From positions 1 to 64,000 of the forward strand of contig JAIORQ010000065.1 in the NCBI GenBank assembly GCA_021108035.1: a stretch of 64,000 nt of DNA, written 5' to 3'. This document shows positions 54,158 to 63,233 of this stretch, piece by piece. The notes under the pieces are model-generated. The model did no database searches, was not told where the DNA came from, and was given only the letters and a program-made list of their open reading frames with translations. This DNA comes from Bacteroidales bacterium (lineage in GTDB: Bacteria > Bacteroidota > Bacteroidia > Bacteroidales > JAADGE01). Position numbers and translations under genes: made by a program. The stretch's first letter is position 1, and every line of letters starts with the position of its first letter.

Positions 54158-54772
54158 ATGCTGTTAAAGATTTATGATGAAAATCCGTCGGAAAAGCAAA
54201 TAAACGAGGTTGTTGATATATTAAAAAACGGTGGTTTGGTAATTATACCGACAGATTCTGTTTACAGCATTGCTTGTGATATGAACAGCCGAAAAGCCGT
54301 TGAGACTCTGGCAAGATTGAAAGGCATAAAGCTGAAGGATGCAGATTTTTCGTTTATTTTCGGTGAGTTAAGTTGTGTTGCAGATTATACTAAACCAATG
54401 TCGAACAGTATTTTTAAAATAATTAAAAAGAATTTACCCGGTCCTTTTACATTTATTTTAAATGCAAATAATAACATTCCTAATTTTTTCAGAAAAAGTA
54501 AAAAAACAATTGGTGTAAGAATCCCTGATAATAATATTGTAAGAGAAATTGTTCGCATATCAGGGTATCCGATTATGACAACTTCAGTGCATGCTGATGA
54601 TGAAGTAAGAGAATACATGACAGACCCTTCTTTGATTCATGAAAAATATATTAAGACAGTTGATGCTGTAATTGACGGGGGTTACGGTAAAATTGAAGCA
54701 TCAACGGTTGTTGATTGTACAAAAGGAGAAATTGAGATAATAAGACACGGGGTTGAAGAATTGAAAGTTTAA
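54158..54772 (+). CDS. L-threonylcarbamoyladenylate synthase (Sua5/YrdC/YciO family)
   Basis: The protein has 204 residues from the ATG at 54158 (MLLKIYDENPSEKQINEVVD); an in-frame ATG at 54101 adds a 19-residue basic stretch not usual in the family. Motifs: GGLVIIPTDSVYSIACDMNS, LARLKGIKLKDADFSFIFGE, LPGPFTFILNANN, KTIGVRIPDN and MTTSVHADDE (usual SAN is changed to SVH). It makes threonylcarbamoyl-AMP for the t6A37 tRNA modification; YciO-type paralogues may do something else, and the changed SAN motif favours some caution. Confidence 0.8.
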   Translation: MLLKIYDENPSEKQINEVVDILKNGGLVIIPTDSVYSIACDMNSRKAVETLARLKGIKLKDADFSFIFGELSCVADYTKPMSNSIFKIIKKNLPGPFTFILNANNNIPNFFRKSKKTIGVRIPDNNIVREIVRISGYPIMTTSVHADDEVREYMTDPSLIHEKYIKTVDAVIDGGYGKIEASTVVDCTKGEIEIIRHGVEELKV

Positions 54773-54903
54773 AAGTTGATTAGTAAAATAGTATTACAGT
54801 AATTTTGTGTGATAGGTTTTATTGAATGATAAAATGCAAAAAACTTAGAGACACATTACATATGTCTTGAACCTAAAACAAACCCAAATTAATAAAACAA
54901 GAA

Positions 54904-55650
54904 ATGAAAAATATAATATTAAATCACAGATCAATTAGAAAGTATAAGGATAAGGAAATTGAAAAAGAAATTATTGATCGAATATTGGAAGCCGGTATAA
55001 GAGCTTCAAATACAGGGAGTATGCAAGCATACAGTATTATTGTAACACAAGATAAAGAAAAAAAGCAAGCATTATTACCTTTACATTTTAATCAAGAAGC
55101 CGTAAAACAAGCACCACTGATTTTAACTTTTTGTGCTGACTTAAATCGTTTCAATAAATGGTGTAAATTAAGAGATGCCAATCCTGTATATGATAACTTC
55201 TTGTGGTTTTATACTGCAAGTATTGATGCAACAATTACAGCTCAAAATTGTGCGATTGCTGCAGAAGCAGAAGAATTAGGCATTTGTTATATGGGAACAA
55301 CAAACTATACTGCCGAAAAAATTATTGAAGTATTAGAACTTCCGAAAGGTGTAGTTCCTGTTACCACATTAACTATAGGTTGGCCGGATGAAGAACCCGG
55401 ATTAACAAGCAGATTACCTGAAGCCGCTGTTGTTCATTACGAAAGTTATTCTGATTTTTCTGATGAAGACATTAATAAAATATATAGTGAATCAGAATCA
55501 TCGGAATTCAGCAAGCAATTAATAAAAGAAAATAAAACAGAGACACTGGCACAAGTTTTCACAGAAAAAAGATATACAGGAGCGAATAATATTCATTTTT
55601 CAAAATCCTTGCTTGAAGTGATCAAGAAACAGGGTTTTTGGAATCATTAA
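54904..55650 (+). CDS. NfsA-like nitroreductase family protein
   Basis: The 248-residue FMN-dependent oxidoreductase begins NIILNHRSIRKYKDKEIEKE with the flavin-binding HRSIRxY pattern, then EAGIRASNTGSMQAYSIIVT, AAEAEELGICYMGTTNYTAE and VPVTTLTIGWPDEEP with the conserved GWP. The C-terminal extension wraps the partner subunit in NfsA-type dimers. The cofactor and fold are certain; the natural substrate is not. It lies directly upstream of tRNA-His on the same strand. Confidence 0.87.
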   Translation: MKNIILNHRSIRKYKDKEIEKEIIDRILEAGIRASNTGSMQAYSIIVTQDKEKKQALLPLHFNQEAVKQAPLILTFCADLNRFNKWCKLRDANPVYDNFLWFYTASIDATITAQNCAIAAEAEELGICYMGTTNYTAEKIIEVLELPKGVVPVTTLTIGWPDEEPGLTSRLPEAAVVHYESYSDFSDEDINKIYSESESSEFSKQLIKENKTETLAQVFTEKRYTGANNIHFSKSLLEVIKKQGFWNH

Positions 55651-55712
55651 AAAAATAAAGAATTGTTTGCATATTAATTGAATTAATCGGATATTTGCAA
55701 ACTCTTAAAATG

Positions 55713-55786
55713 GTGGTTGTAGTTCAGTTGGTTAGAACGCCTGATTGTGGTTCAGGAGGTCGTGGGTTCAAATCCCATCATCCACC
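55713..55786 (+). tRNA. tRNA-His (anticodon GTG)
   Basis: The cloverleaf reads acceptor GTGGTTG with CATCCAC, D arm GTTC...GAAC, anticodon stem CCTGA/TCAGG around the loop TTGTGGT with anticodon GTG (55747-55749), and T arm GTGGG-TTCAAAT-CCCAT. The base before the acceptor is G and the discriminator is C, the G-1:C73 pair specific to tRNA-His. There is one T-T mismatch at pair 5-68. CCA is not fully encoded (CCAA follows). Confidence 0.93.
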
Positions 55787-56135
55787 CAAAATACTCCCGA
55801 GGGTCTTTATTAATAAGGTTTTTGGGAGTTTGCTTTAAAAAACGGCACAGCTTCAACACAGTTGCAAAGCCATTGATTACCACTTTTATAGCTTATTGCT
55901 CAAAAAAATTGATAAGAACTATAAAAGAAAAAAAATCCTACAATCTTCGTTGATTATCTTACTACGGAACTTTACAAAATAAAGATCAGTATATTTATTT
56001 ATTATGTAAAATTCCTGTTTAAGTTACTTTTATGAAAATATTACTCTGCAAACACTCATATAAAAGGACAAGTTAATAATTTGTTTATAACTTAAAAAAG
56101 TATAAATTTGTACAGATATCATAATTATTAGAGTA
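55787..56135 (+). other. Gap after tRNA-His with two stem-loops and a promoter
   Basis: No gene is seen. ACTCCC (55793-55798) and GGGAGT (55824-55829) enclose an inner TTATTAATAA arm and could end the tRNA transcript. A second, AT-rich hairpin lies at 55881-55927 (CTTTTATAG...CTATAAAAG). At 56080-56110, TTTG and TAAATTTG are 19 bases apart, a good promoter 25 bases before the first gene of the accessory cassette. The place behind a tRNA gene fits insertion of foreign DNA; no repeat of the tRNA 3' end was found downstream. Confidence 0.55.
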
Positions 56136-56810
56136 ATGAAAATAAGAAAAATTATATATGAAATAAATTTTGTTCATATTCTTAATTTTAAGGAAGAATA
56201 TCAAAAAATTGTTATGCCATATTTTGATTTCACAGATAAAGTACAATATGTAATATTAAATGAAAAAACTATCCATGAAGGAATGAGGTTAATTTTTCCT
56301 AATGAAGGATGTCAAATTGATATGACAATGAAATTCATTTCATTTACTTTTGAGGGTGATATTAGTGAGTTAAAAAAAAGTAATAAAATGAGTCAATTGT
56401 TTTTTGATATATATGAAAAAATTTCAAAATTAGAAGGTTTTCATAGAACAACTAGTCACAAATTTATTTCATATGCTGTTAATATAGATAATAATGAGAA
56501 TGATATAAAACCAGATCATTATTTTAAGATTAATCCATTTAATAATATTTTCGATTTTGCATGTATTTATAATTATAATGATGATAAATATAAATGTAAG
56601 TATACATGTGGTCCATTTGAAAAAAAGGATATTTTAAAATTTAACCTAAATCAATTTGAAACAGACAATAATAAAGATTTATTTGATAATGCTGGATTTT
56701 TACATGAAATTGTTGTAGTTGAAGATGTTTCCAACGTAAGTTTTAAGAAATTCAAAGAATTACTTAAATATAATGAAAATACTTTTAAAAAATATTCAGA
56801 AAGTAAGTAA
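56136..56810 (+). CDS. Unrecognised protein, first gene of a three-gene cassette
   Basis: The 224-residue cytosolic protein is rich in Asn, Lys, Ile, Phe and Asp. It begins KIRKIIYEINFVHILNFKEE; the middle has EGMRLIFPNEGCQIDMTMKF then ISFTFEGDISELKKSNKMSQ and LFFDIYEKISKLEGF. The pattern of a beta sheet with a repeated FE-G-D turn is loosely like the sporadically distributed TIGR04255 proteins, but I would not assign it. It has its own promoter (56080-56110) and is followed one base after its stop by the next gene. Base composition is even lower in GC than the neighbours, a sign of transfer. Confidence 0.5.
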   Translation: MKIRKIIYEINFVHILNFKEEYQKIVMPYFDFTDKVQYVILNEKTIHEGMRLIFPNEGCQIDMTMKFISFTFEGDISELKKSNKMSQLFFDIYEKISKLEGFHRTTSHKFISYAVNIDNNENDIKPDHYFKINPFNNIFDFACIYNYNDDKYKCKYTCGPFEKKDILKFNLNQFETDNNKDLFDNAGFLHEIVVVEDVSNVSFKKFKELLKYNENTFKKYSESK

Positions 56811-56811
56811 A

Positions 56812-57357
56812 ATGAAAGAAACAAATGATTATAGCAATATAGCTAACTTAATTGATGAAGGTGGGAAAAATATAATTTTAAAACCTAATTGTGCATCAAC
56901 AAGACAAAGTGATACTGAAGAAATTACATTGAAACCTGAAGATATTGAAACTTCAACAATTAATAAATCACTTAAAGATGAATTTGATTATTTAAAGAGT
57001 CAAAGTAAAAGAGAAAAAATATTTTTTGGTAATCCATCTGACCAGTTTCTACATTCATGGAATTTAGTTGCTTCAATATCTGCAAAATTATTAGAATATG
57101 ATGATGATTACGTTTTATTGGAATGTTTAATTGATAAAGATGAAAGAATATATGAAGAAAGAGAGTTTAATAGGTCTAAATTTAAACTTTTTGATTTAGA
57201 GGAAGGTAAGCTTTTTAAATTACAGTTTTTTGAAAGACCTTATGAAACAATGATGAGAATATTAGATAAACTGGGTTTAGTATCTGAAAATGACTTTCCT
57301 GATATTGATTTCGAATCAAAATTTAAAGATAGTCCAATATTTAAAAATTATACCTAA
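56812..57357 (+). CDS. Unrecognised protein, second gene of the cassette
   Basis: The 181-residue protein starts at the ATG at 56812, one base after the preceding stop; a further upstream in-frame ATG (56773) lies within the first gene. Residues 1-65 are polar and Thr/Asp/Glu-rich, probably disordered. Residues about 75-145 look like a small beta-barrel (LHSWNLVASISAKLLEYDDD, YVLLECLIDKDERIYEEREF, DLEEGKLFKLQFF). The next gene starts without any gap. Tight packing suggests that the products work together. Function unknown. Confidence 0.5.
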   Translation: MKETNDYSNIANLIDEGGKNIILKPNCASTRQSDTEEITLKPEDIETSTINKSLKDEFDYLKSQSKREKIFFGNPSDQFLHSWNLVASISAKLLEYDDDYVLLECLIDKDERIYEEREFNRSKFKLFDLEEGKLFKLQFFERPYETMMRILDKLGLVSENDFPDIDFESKFKDSPIFKNYT

Positions 57358-58609
57358 TTGATTTCCATTACTTTTAAAAATGTAGGGCAAGGTGATTCAA
57401 TTTTTCTTGAATGGAAGAATAATGATGATAATCATTTTGGCATTATAGATAGTAATAAGTATAAAGATACAAACCCTATCCTTGAGGAACTGAAAAAAAG
57501 AAAAATCACTGAGATTGATTTTATTATAATATCTCATTTACACTATGATCATTATTCCGGAATTGCAGAGATATTAGATTATTGTATTTATAATTCAATA
57601 AAAATTAATAGTTTTCTTCATACATTACAGCAAGATTATTTGTTTATTTTCAGTAAAATTCTTAAAAGTACAAAACAAAAATTTGTTTTAAATAGTTGGC
57701 TATGGTTTAGGTATTCTGTGAAATATGTATATTGTAATAATCCCGAACGGGATTTAACAATAGTAACCATAGGTGCAACCTATGGAAGGAACAGGATAGA
57801 TAAAAAGAACTCCGACAGGAGTTCAACACCTTTCGGTGTTGATGTTTTATATTCGTAGATTATCCACAGGTTATACCTGTGGTTACTATTGTTTCACTGC
57901 TTCGCAGTAATTGCAAAATCATCCAAGAATACCTAAACCATAGCCAAATAGTTTTATAGAAACGTTGGAAAAAGCTGATTCTAAAAATATTTTTGTTCAC
58001 TCTGGTTCAATTCAGTCTGGTATTACAAGAGACTTTTTATTATCAGAGGACATGAAACTTGTTTTTCATGCACCTATTGAAAAAGATTATCGTGATTTAG
58101 CTAAATTTAGGGCAAAATTCATGGAAGGATATACTGCTACATATCCTGATATTCATAGAGTATCGACTATAATTGAATTATCAAAAGAAAACAAAAGCAT
58201 TCTTCTTACATCTGATGCAAGGAAAAGAGCTTTTGTCAGACTAAGAAACAAACTTTCGAAATCTTTTGAACTTGTTCAAGTTCCTCATCATGGATCAAAT
58301 AATAATCTGGATAAAAGATTTTGGTTATCTTTGAAAAAAGATAACAAATGTCCATCAGTTTTTAGTGTAGGCTACCAGAAAAAAGATAAATTACCAAAAA
58401 TTGAAGTTGTTAATTTTTTCCATAATCAAAAATTTGACATTAAAGCTACAAATAATGTTTTTGGTATATCAGAATTTTATAATGAAGATAATCAGATATA
58501 TAAAGATCATTCAAATCTGCTTAATATTTTCTCAACAAAAAAAAATTCAACACTTAAACAAAAAAACATAATTCATTTTGGGGATCAACATTTTGAAGTT
58601 TTATTTTAA
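57358..58609 (+). pseudogene. MBL-fold metallohydrolase gene split by element E
   Basis: The gene starts with TTG at 57358, directly after the preceding TAA. The first part reads ISITFKNVGQGDSIFLEWKN and FIIISHLHYDHYSGIAEIL, the HxHxDH metal site of the beta-lactamase fold. At 57698 a 248-bp element interrupts it and shifts the frame; translation would end at 57858. After the element the original frame resumes (FIETLEKADSKNIFVHSG), with ILLTSDARK and LVQVPHHGSNNN typical of ComEC/Rec2-like C-terminal metallohydrolases. Removing the element and one 8-bp target copy gives one continuous frame of 331 residues. A TTG at 57965 could allow a fragment to be made, but it would lack the metal site. 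Confidence 0.88.
57690..57953. mobile_element. MITE-like element E (248 bp) with 8-bp target duplication and hairpin cargo
   Basis: The element proper is 57698-57945. Its terminal inverted repeats are perfect over 19 bp, beginning GGCTATGGTTTAGGTATTC. Both flanks are AAATAGTT (57690-57697 and 57946-57953). Inside are five different palindromes in series: AATCCCGAACGGGATT, CCATAGGTGCAACCTATGG, GAACTCCGACAGGAGTTC, AACACCTTTCGGTGTT and CCACAGGTTATACCTGTGG, then CACTGCTTCGCAGTAA-type arms. Like element B it starts GGCT, makes 8-bp duplications, carries hairpins and has no gene. Intact target copies and the repairable host gene mean the insertion is recent. Confidence 0.92.
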
Positions 58610-58798
58610 ATGGTGCTATTTAGAATAAAAGAAAATGTTGTATAGATTACTGATGGGAATTTATATCATCAGAATATTTGGTGAAAATATTAAATCTGAA
58701 AAAAGAAAATCATTGAAAAAAAAGCATTAATTTGAATAATAAAATCAATAAAATTGTCATTGTATTAAAATGTAATATTAAACTCAAAAATTAAACAT

Positions 58799-59212
58799 AT
58801 GAAAACGAAATTCTTTATCACAAGTTTTGCCGTTATTTTTCTTTTATTATTTGCAGTTCCGGTTGATTCTTTGGCACAGAAAAAGCCTAAAGGGCCTCCG
58901 CCGTGGGCACCTGCTCACGGATTTCGTTCAAAAACAAGACACGTTTATTTCCCTGATCATAACTTTTATTTTGACATACAGAATAAAGTTTATATTTATA
59001 TCAGCGGCGGTAAATGGTTGTACAGTGCAAAACTGCCGGCAATTTTTGTCGATGTAAATTTAAAAGGAGCTTATAAGATAGAACTTGAATTAGAAATTGA
59101 TAACCCGCATAAGTATAATTCTTCTCACATAGTAAAATATAAAAAACATAAAAAGAAAGTTCATAAAAAATCAAAAGGAAATCCGGGAAAAGGGAATAAA
59201 ATTAAAAAATAA
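58799..59212 (+). CDS. Small exported basic protein
   Basis: The 137-residue protein has a signal peptide MKTKFFITSFAVIFLLLFAV with cleavage after SLAQ. The mature part begins KKPKGPPPWAPAHGFRSKTR, continues VYFPDHNFYFDIQNKVYIYI with an aromatic, beta-type repeat also seen in small Bacteroidota envelope proteins, and ends in a very Lys/Gly/His-rich tail (KKHKKKVHKKSKGNPGKGNK). It probably sits in the periplasm or outer membrane and could bind polyanions. No enzymatic domain. Function unknown. Confidence 0.6.
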   Translation: MKTKFFITSFAVIFLLLFAVPVDSLAQKKPKGPPPWAPAHGFRSKTRHVYFPDHNFYFDIQNKVYIYISGGKWLYSAKLPAIFVDVNLKGAYKIELELEIDNPHKYNSSHIVKYKKHKKKVHKKSKGNPGKGNKIKK

Positions 59213-59243
59213 GTAGTTTTATTATTAAGCAATCAACAATTAA

Positions 59244-59630
59244 ATGAAACTGTTTCTTACTATACTGATTCTGTCTTTAACTGTTCCGATATTCTCCCAA
59301 AATGATACAATTATTGACGGAATATCATATAACTTCATTAAAACATACAGAAACGGAGACATAAAAATACTCGGAAATAAAAACTCATACAATAACAGGG
59401 CAGGGCATTGGATAAAATATACAAGGAAAGGGAAAATAAAATATGAAGGAAACTATATTAATAATCGAAAAAACGGTATTTGGGCTTTAACCGATAAATT
59501 CGGCAGGTGCTGTTGGACAGGTACTTATATAAACGGTTTTAAAGAGGGTGAATGGACACGCGGATCAAGAGCCACAGTTGTTTTCAGAAAAGGTATAAAA
59601 GTCAGGTTTATAATTTCAAAATCAAAATGA
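59244..59630 (+). CDS. Exported MORN-repeat protein
   Basis: The 128-residue protein has signal peptide MKLFLTILILSLTVPIFSQN. Three MORN-like units follow: NRAGHWIKYTRKGKIKYEGN, YINNRKNGIWALTDKFG and WTGTYINGFKEGEWTRGS. MORN repeats are short beta hairpins that mediate protein or lipid contacts; small exported members are common in this phylum (YwqK-like). It lies 31 bp after the previous exported protein and converges on the PrsW-like gene. Confidence 0.7.
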   Translation: MKLFLTILILSLTVPIFSQNDTIIDGISYNFIKTYRNGDIKILGNKNSYNNRAGHWIKYTRKGKIKYEGNYINNRKNGIWALTDKFGRCCWTGTYINGFKEGEWTRGSRATVVFRKGIKVRFIISKSK

Positions 59631-59635
59631 TTTTT

Positions 59636-60349
59636 TTATTCCTCTAAATTCACGGCAGAACCATCTTCTTCCGGTTTAAACCTCGAAATCCCCGATAAAT
59701 GCTTCATTTGTCTTAAACCTATTATTACCATAAAAATTAGATAAGGTATAAATAACAGCAATAATGTAGTATGTTGAGACATTAATATAAAATCATAAAA
59801 TCCGTGAAGTGCAATCGGAACAGCTATAGATAACACAATATAAATAAACCTTTTGCTCGGATTAAATTTTGCCCAAGCAAGGAAATACCCCATTGTTATT
59901 CCGAAGATTGCGTGTGCAGGTACGGCTGTAAATGCTCTTATCAAACCTGTACCTATCCCGCTGTTAAATACATATATTATATTTTCAACAGCAGCAAAAC
60001 CGAGAGATATAAATGTGGCATAAATTATTCCGTCAAACTTTTCATTGAAATTCTTATTGCTCCATATAAAAATTATGAATACCAAATATTTAAAAAGCTC
60101 TTCTGTAAATGCTGCTACAATAAATGAATCGTACGCTGCTGTTAATAGTTTGTTTGCAGGAAAGTTAAATTTATTTTCCCAATACCCTGACAACCAAGTT
60201 TCAATAAAAAAAATCGGTATTACTGTTAAAGCACCGAAAATCAGAACTTTTGCAAGTAATTTTTTAGGCTCTTTTTCGTATTTATCTCTTTTGTAGAGGT
60301 ATAATAAAATGAGTACAATCGGAGCAAGGGAAACAGCAAGAATTGTCAT
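59636..60349 (-). CDS. PrsW-family intramembrane metalloprotease-like protein
   Basis: The 237-residue protein has about eight membrane helices. PrsW hallmarks are LLYLYKRDKYEKEPKKLL at the start (the D-x-x-E-x-E-P element), AFTEELFKYLVFIIFIW with the Glu pair of the active site, and conserved His in TAVPAHAIFGITMGYFLAWA and PIALHGFYDFIL. The family cleaves membrane proteins, for example anti-sigma factors in Bacillus. Whether the PKD anti-sigma-like protein encoded at 45928 is a substrate is pure speculation. Confidence 0.85.
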   Translation of the reverse strand: MTILAVSLAPIVLILLYLYKRDKYEKEPKKLLAKVLIFGALTVIPIFFIETWLSGYWENKFNFPANKLLTAAYDSFIVAAFTEELFKYLVFIIFIWSNKNFNEKFDGIIYATFISLGFAAVENIIYVFNSGIGTGLIRAFTAVPAHAIFGITMGYFLAWAKFNPSKRFIYIVLSIAVPIALHGFYDFILMSQHTTLLLLFIPYLIFMVIIGLRQMKHLSGISRFKPEEDGSAVNLEE

Positions 60350-60366
60350 TTATTTTCAGTTTAAAC

Positions 60367-60636
60367 TTAAGGCAACCTCTAATAATTAATTTCTTTCAAG
60401 AAACAAATATAATGAACAAGATGCAAGGCATAATTTTTTTGGAATAGCCGTAGTTATTGCAAAAAAATTTAACGCAGTCAGATTGTTTATTATATTTGTT
60501 CCCATAGGGTTTTCAGAGTTTATCATATACTTCTTCAAATTTTCTTGCATTATCCCGATAGTGCTTCTTAAATTTTCATCGTCTATGATAAACTCTGAAA
60601 ATCTTGATGCAAATTAATTATTAGAGGTTGCCTTAA
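60367..60636. mobile_element. MITE-like element C, copy 2 (266 bp, TA duplication)
   Basis: The element is 60369-60634, the same length as the copy at 24811-25076 and highly similar from end to end. Ends are AAGGCAACCTCTAATAATTA on both sides, flanked by TA. Its right end supplies the final A of the TAA stop codon of the PorW-like gene (read on the minus strand, TA of the target plus the first element base). Thus the element defines the end of that protein. Confidence 0.87.
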
Positions 60637-63233
60637 TAATGAGACTTGTAAAAATTTAAATACTTATCAAGTATAGGCAGTTTTTTTAATTTTTCTGAAT
60701 TGCTGTCTGAAATTATAAAATCGTTATAATATGATAGGGGTATATCTTTATAGCTGTTTGAATTTTTGATATTATTCAGATAATTTACTGCACTCACATC
60801 ATCAGCAAATGTTTTTATTGTAATTGCTGTTTTATCCTCACCTAAATCAAAAACTTCAGTTTTAAAATTAGATTTTGGAAATGCACTTACATTATATGTT
60901 GTCAGTATATATTTTATTTTATTAGCTAATGTGTCTTTTTTGTTTACAACAATTGCGTAATAATATACTGAATCAGTTTTAAACTCATAATAATCCGGAT
61001 CATATTTTCCGCTTTCTAACAGGTCAATAACATTTTGGGCAAGTGGTGTAACTTCATCTTTAGGATAGGTCTTTACCAAATTTTTTAAAATTTCTTCCAT
61101 TTTTTTTATATCTCCTAAACAACCTTTTGCCATTCCTTTTAAATACAAAAATTTAGCTTCAAGATGATTTTGTTTTGAAACATTAAACGCTTCCTCTGTT
61201 TTTTTTATCACTACCGAATATTTATTCTTTTTATATGATTCATATGCTTCGGCATATAACTTGTCAATTTTGTTTTTATTTTGTTTCAGAGTATTCAGAT
61301 AGTTGGGATCAGAGAGAATTTTTGCATATTTGCTGTGCGGATATTTATTAAGAATATTATTTCTGTTTTTTTCTGCCAACGATTTATTTTTTGTTTTATT
61401 GAAATAAATTAAATACATATTAAAATATGCTTCAACATTTAAATTGTATTCAGGAAATCTTTTTATTAAAGTGTTATATGATTCTACTGCCTCTTCATAA
61501 TCTTCCATTTTTCGTTCATAAACAACACCGGCATCGAAATATGCTCTTGCAATTCTTTCGTCAGACAGTGTGATTAATGAATCTGTTAAAGGCAAATCTT
61601 GCAAGTAAAACTCAATTTTTTTATTATCGGTAATTCTGCCTGAATCTGATTCCTGTGTTTCATCATCTTCAAGTTCGTCTAAAATAACTTGCTTGTTTTT
61701 TCGTCGCCAATGGTCTTCTGATTTTCTTTTACCCCAAATTTTCATAAATTCAGATTTTCCGATACTTAATGCCTGGGTATTGTAAAAATACCATTTTCCT
61801 CTGGTTTGATTCGGATTATAATCACCTCTGTTAAACTGATCATAATTCCCGGTATTTGTTGGGTTATTAGCAGCCCTTTCTTCTGCAATCAGGCGATCTA
61901 TTATACTTTGAATATACTCATTCCTTTTTACGGAATCCATTGATGCAATTCTTTGCAGGCTGTCTTCATGTGCAATTAATTTTAAATTATCTGTTAATTC
62001 TTTCAGATTTTTGGTTTTCTTAGCAATCATGTCATAATCAGGATATTTTGTATCAAGTACACTCATTGTACTGTCGTAGTATTCGCCGGCAGGCAAGTAG
62101 CTTCGCCTTTCAAAATAAATATCTGCCAGAGCAAGATATGATAATGCTTTTTGATTTTGGTTTGAAACACTTGTGTTAACAGATTTATGATAATAATTTA
62201 ATGCTTTGTCTTCATTTCCCTCTTTATACTCAACACCTGCTAATACATAATATATTTGATCTTGAAAATCAATATTTTTATCATCTTTAAGCATTTTTGC
62301 CAGTAACTTTCTGATTTTTTCACTACCTTCAGAACTGTTAATAAATGATTTCGCCATATTAATCTTCGCACTGAATGCCATTTCATAAGGCGGATTCATT
62401 TTTATGACTTCAACAAATAATTCAATGGCTTTATCGCCTTTATTTAATTTCTGATATAATTGAGCAGTTATATATTTTAATCTTGCTCTTTTCTTTTTCT
62501 TTTTAGTTTGTGAAATAAGGTAATCAAGTTTTCCGACAGCTTCTTGATATTTTTTTTGTTTTATGTATATATCAGCATAACACATGTCAATAGCGTAATT
62601 CAAATCTTCGGGGTGTGTCTTGTCATCAGTTATGAGGTTTAAATAATTATCGGCTTCATTAAAATCATGCATCGCACTGTATGACCTGGCAATCCAATAC
62701 ATAGCATAAAACCTTATTTCATTTTTTCTGAATTTATTAAGAATTAAATGAAGTGATCTGAATCCGCCTTGATAATCGCCTTTGAAATAATGCGCTTTGC
62801 CAATCAATAAATAAGCATCATCAACCCATTTATTATATTCATTCTTACTGTAAAATTCTTTTTGTTGATCAGTAAGAGCATAAGCCCTTTTACCTTTTTT
62901 AGGCTTTTTGTGCTCAGGTTTTGATGTTATTGAGTGCATCTTAATCATTTTTACGGATTTCTTAATAGATTCATCCATATCTCCGGAAATTGCACTCATT
63001 ACATCTTCCCTTTCGTTCTTGAAAACAGGTAATAGTTGTGTATAGTTTTCAGGTGTTTGTTCAATGGTTTTCATTCCTCTCTTAAAACTCTCAAAACCAT
63101 TGAAGTATATGTTAAAATGTGCGGTTGTATTATGATAGAACCTCACAAGACCTGTGTTCTTTTTAGTTGAACACGAATTAAATACTAATAATAAAATTAG
63201 TATATACCAAAAATATAAAATTAACTTTTTCAA
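60633..63233 (-). CDS. PorW/SprE-like type IX secretion TPR lipoprotein
   Basis: The 866-residue protein has a lipoprotein signal (LILYFWYILILLLVFNSC, lipobox Cys about 21) followed by STKKNTGLVRFYHNTTAHFN and IYFNGFESFKRGMKTIEQ, the conserved N-terminal block of SprE/PorW proteins of the type IX secretion system. Multiple tetratricopeptide repeats follow (AHYFKGDYQGGFRSLHLILN, QKKYQEAVGKLDYLISQTKK, DYEEAVESYNTLIKRFPEYN). PorW links the secretion motor and the outer-membrane translocon. The stop codon is formed at the junction with element C copy 2, so a slightly longer ancestral C terminus is possible. Confidence 0.8.
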   Translation of the reverse strand: MKKLILYFWYILILLLVFNSCSTKKNTGLVRFYHNTTAHFNIYFNGFESFKRGMKTIEQTPENYTQLLPVFKNEREDVMSAISGDMDESIKKSVKMIKMHSITSKPEHKKPKKGKRAYALTDQQKEFYSKNEYNKWVDDAYLLIGKAHYFKGDYQGGFRSLHLILNKFRKNEIRFYAMYWIARSYSAMHDFNEADNYLNLITDDKTHPEDLNYAIDMCYADIYIKQKKYQEAVGKLDYLISQTKKKKKRARLKYITAQLYQKLNKGDKAIELFVEVIKMNPPYEMAFSAKINMAKSFINSSEGSEKIRKLLAKMLKDDKNIDFQDQIYYVLAGVEYKEGNEDKALNYYHKSVNTSVSNQNQKALSYLALADIYFERRSYLPAGEYYDSTMSVLDTKYPDYDMIAKKTKNLKELTDNLKLIAHEDSLQRIASMDSVKRNEYIQSIIDRLIAEERAANNPTNTGNYDQFNRGDYNPNQTRGKWYFYNTQALSIGKSEFMKIWGKRKSEDHWRRKNKQVILDELEDDETQESDSGRITDNKKIEFYLQDLPLTDSLITLSDERIARAYFDAGVVYERKMEDYEEAVESYNTLIKRFPEYNLNVEAYFNMYLIYFNKTKNKSLAEKNRNNILNKYPHSKYAKILSDPNYLNTLKQNKNKIDKLYAEAYESYKKNKYSVVIKKTEEAFNVSKQNHLEAKFLYLKGMAKGCLGDIKKMEEILKNLVKTYPKDEVTPLAQNVIDLLESGKYDPDYYEFKTDSVYYYAIVVNKKDTLANKIKYILTTYNVSAFPKSNFKTEVFDLGEDKTAITIKTFADDVSAVNYLNNIKNSNSYKDIPLSYYNDFIISDSNSEKLKKLPILDKYLNFYKSHY

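Noticed and set aside
55747-55953. A 68-codon frame on the plus strand
   Set aside because: It starts inside tRNA-His and covers the stem-loops behind it; it is a chance frame.
55713-58798. Integrative element with attachment sites at tRNA-His
   Set aside because: No integrase gene and no repeat of the tRNA 3' end were found within the window, so only a loose accessory cassette is claimed.
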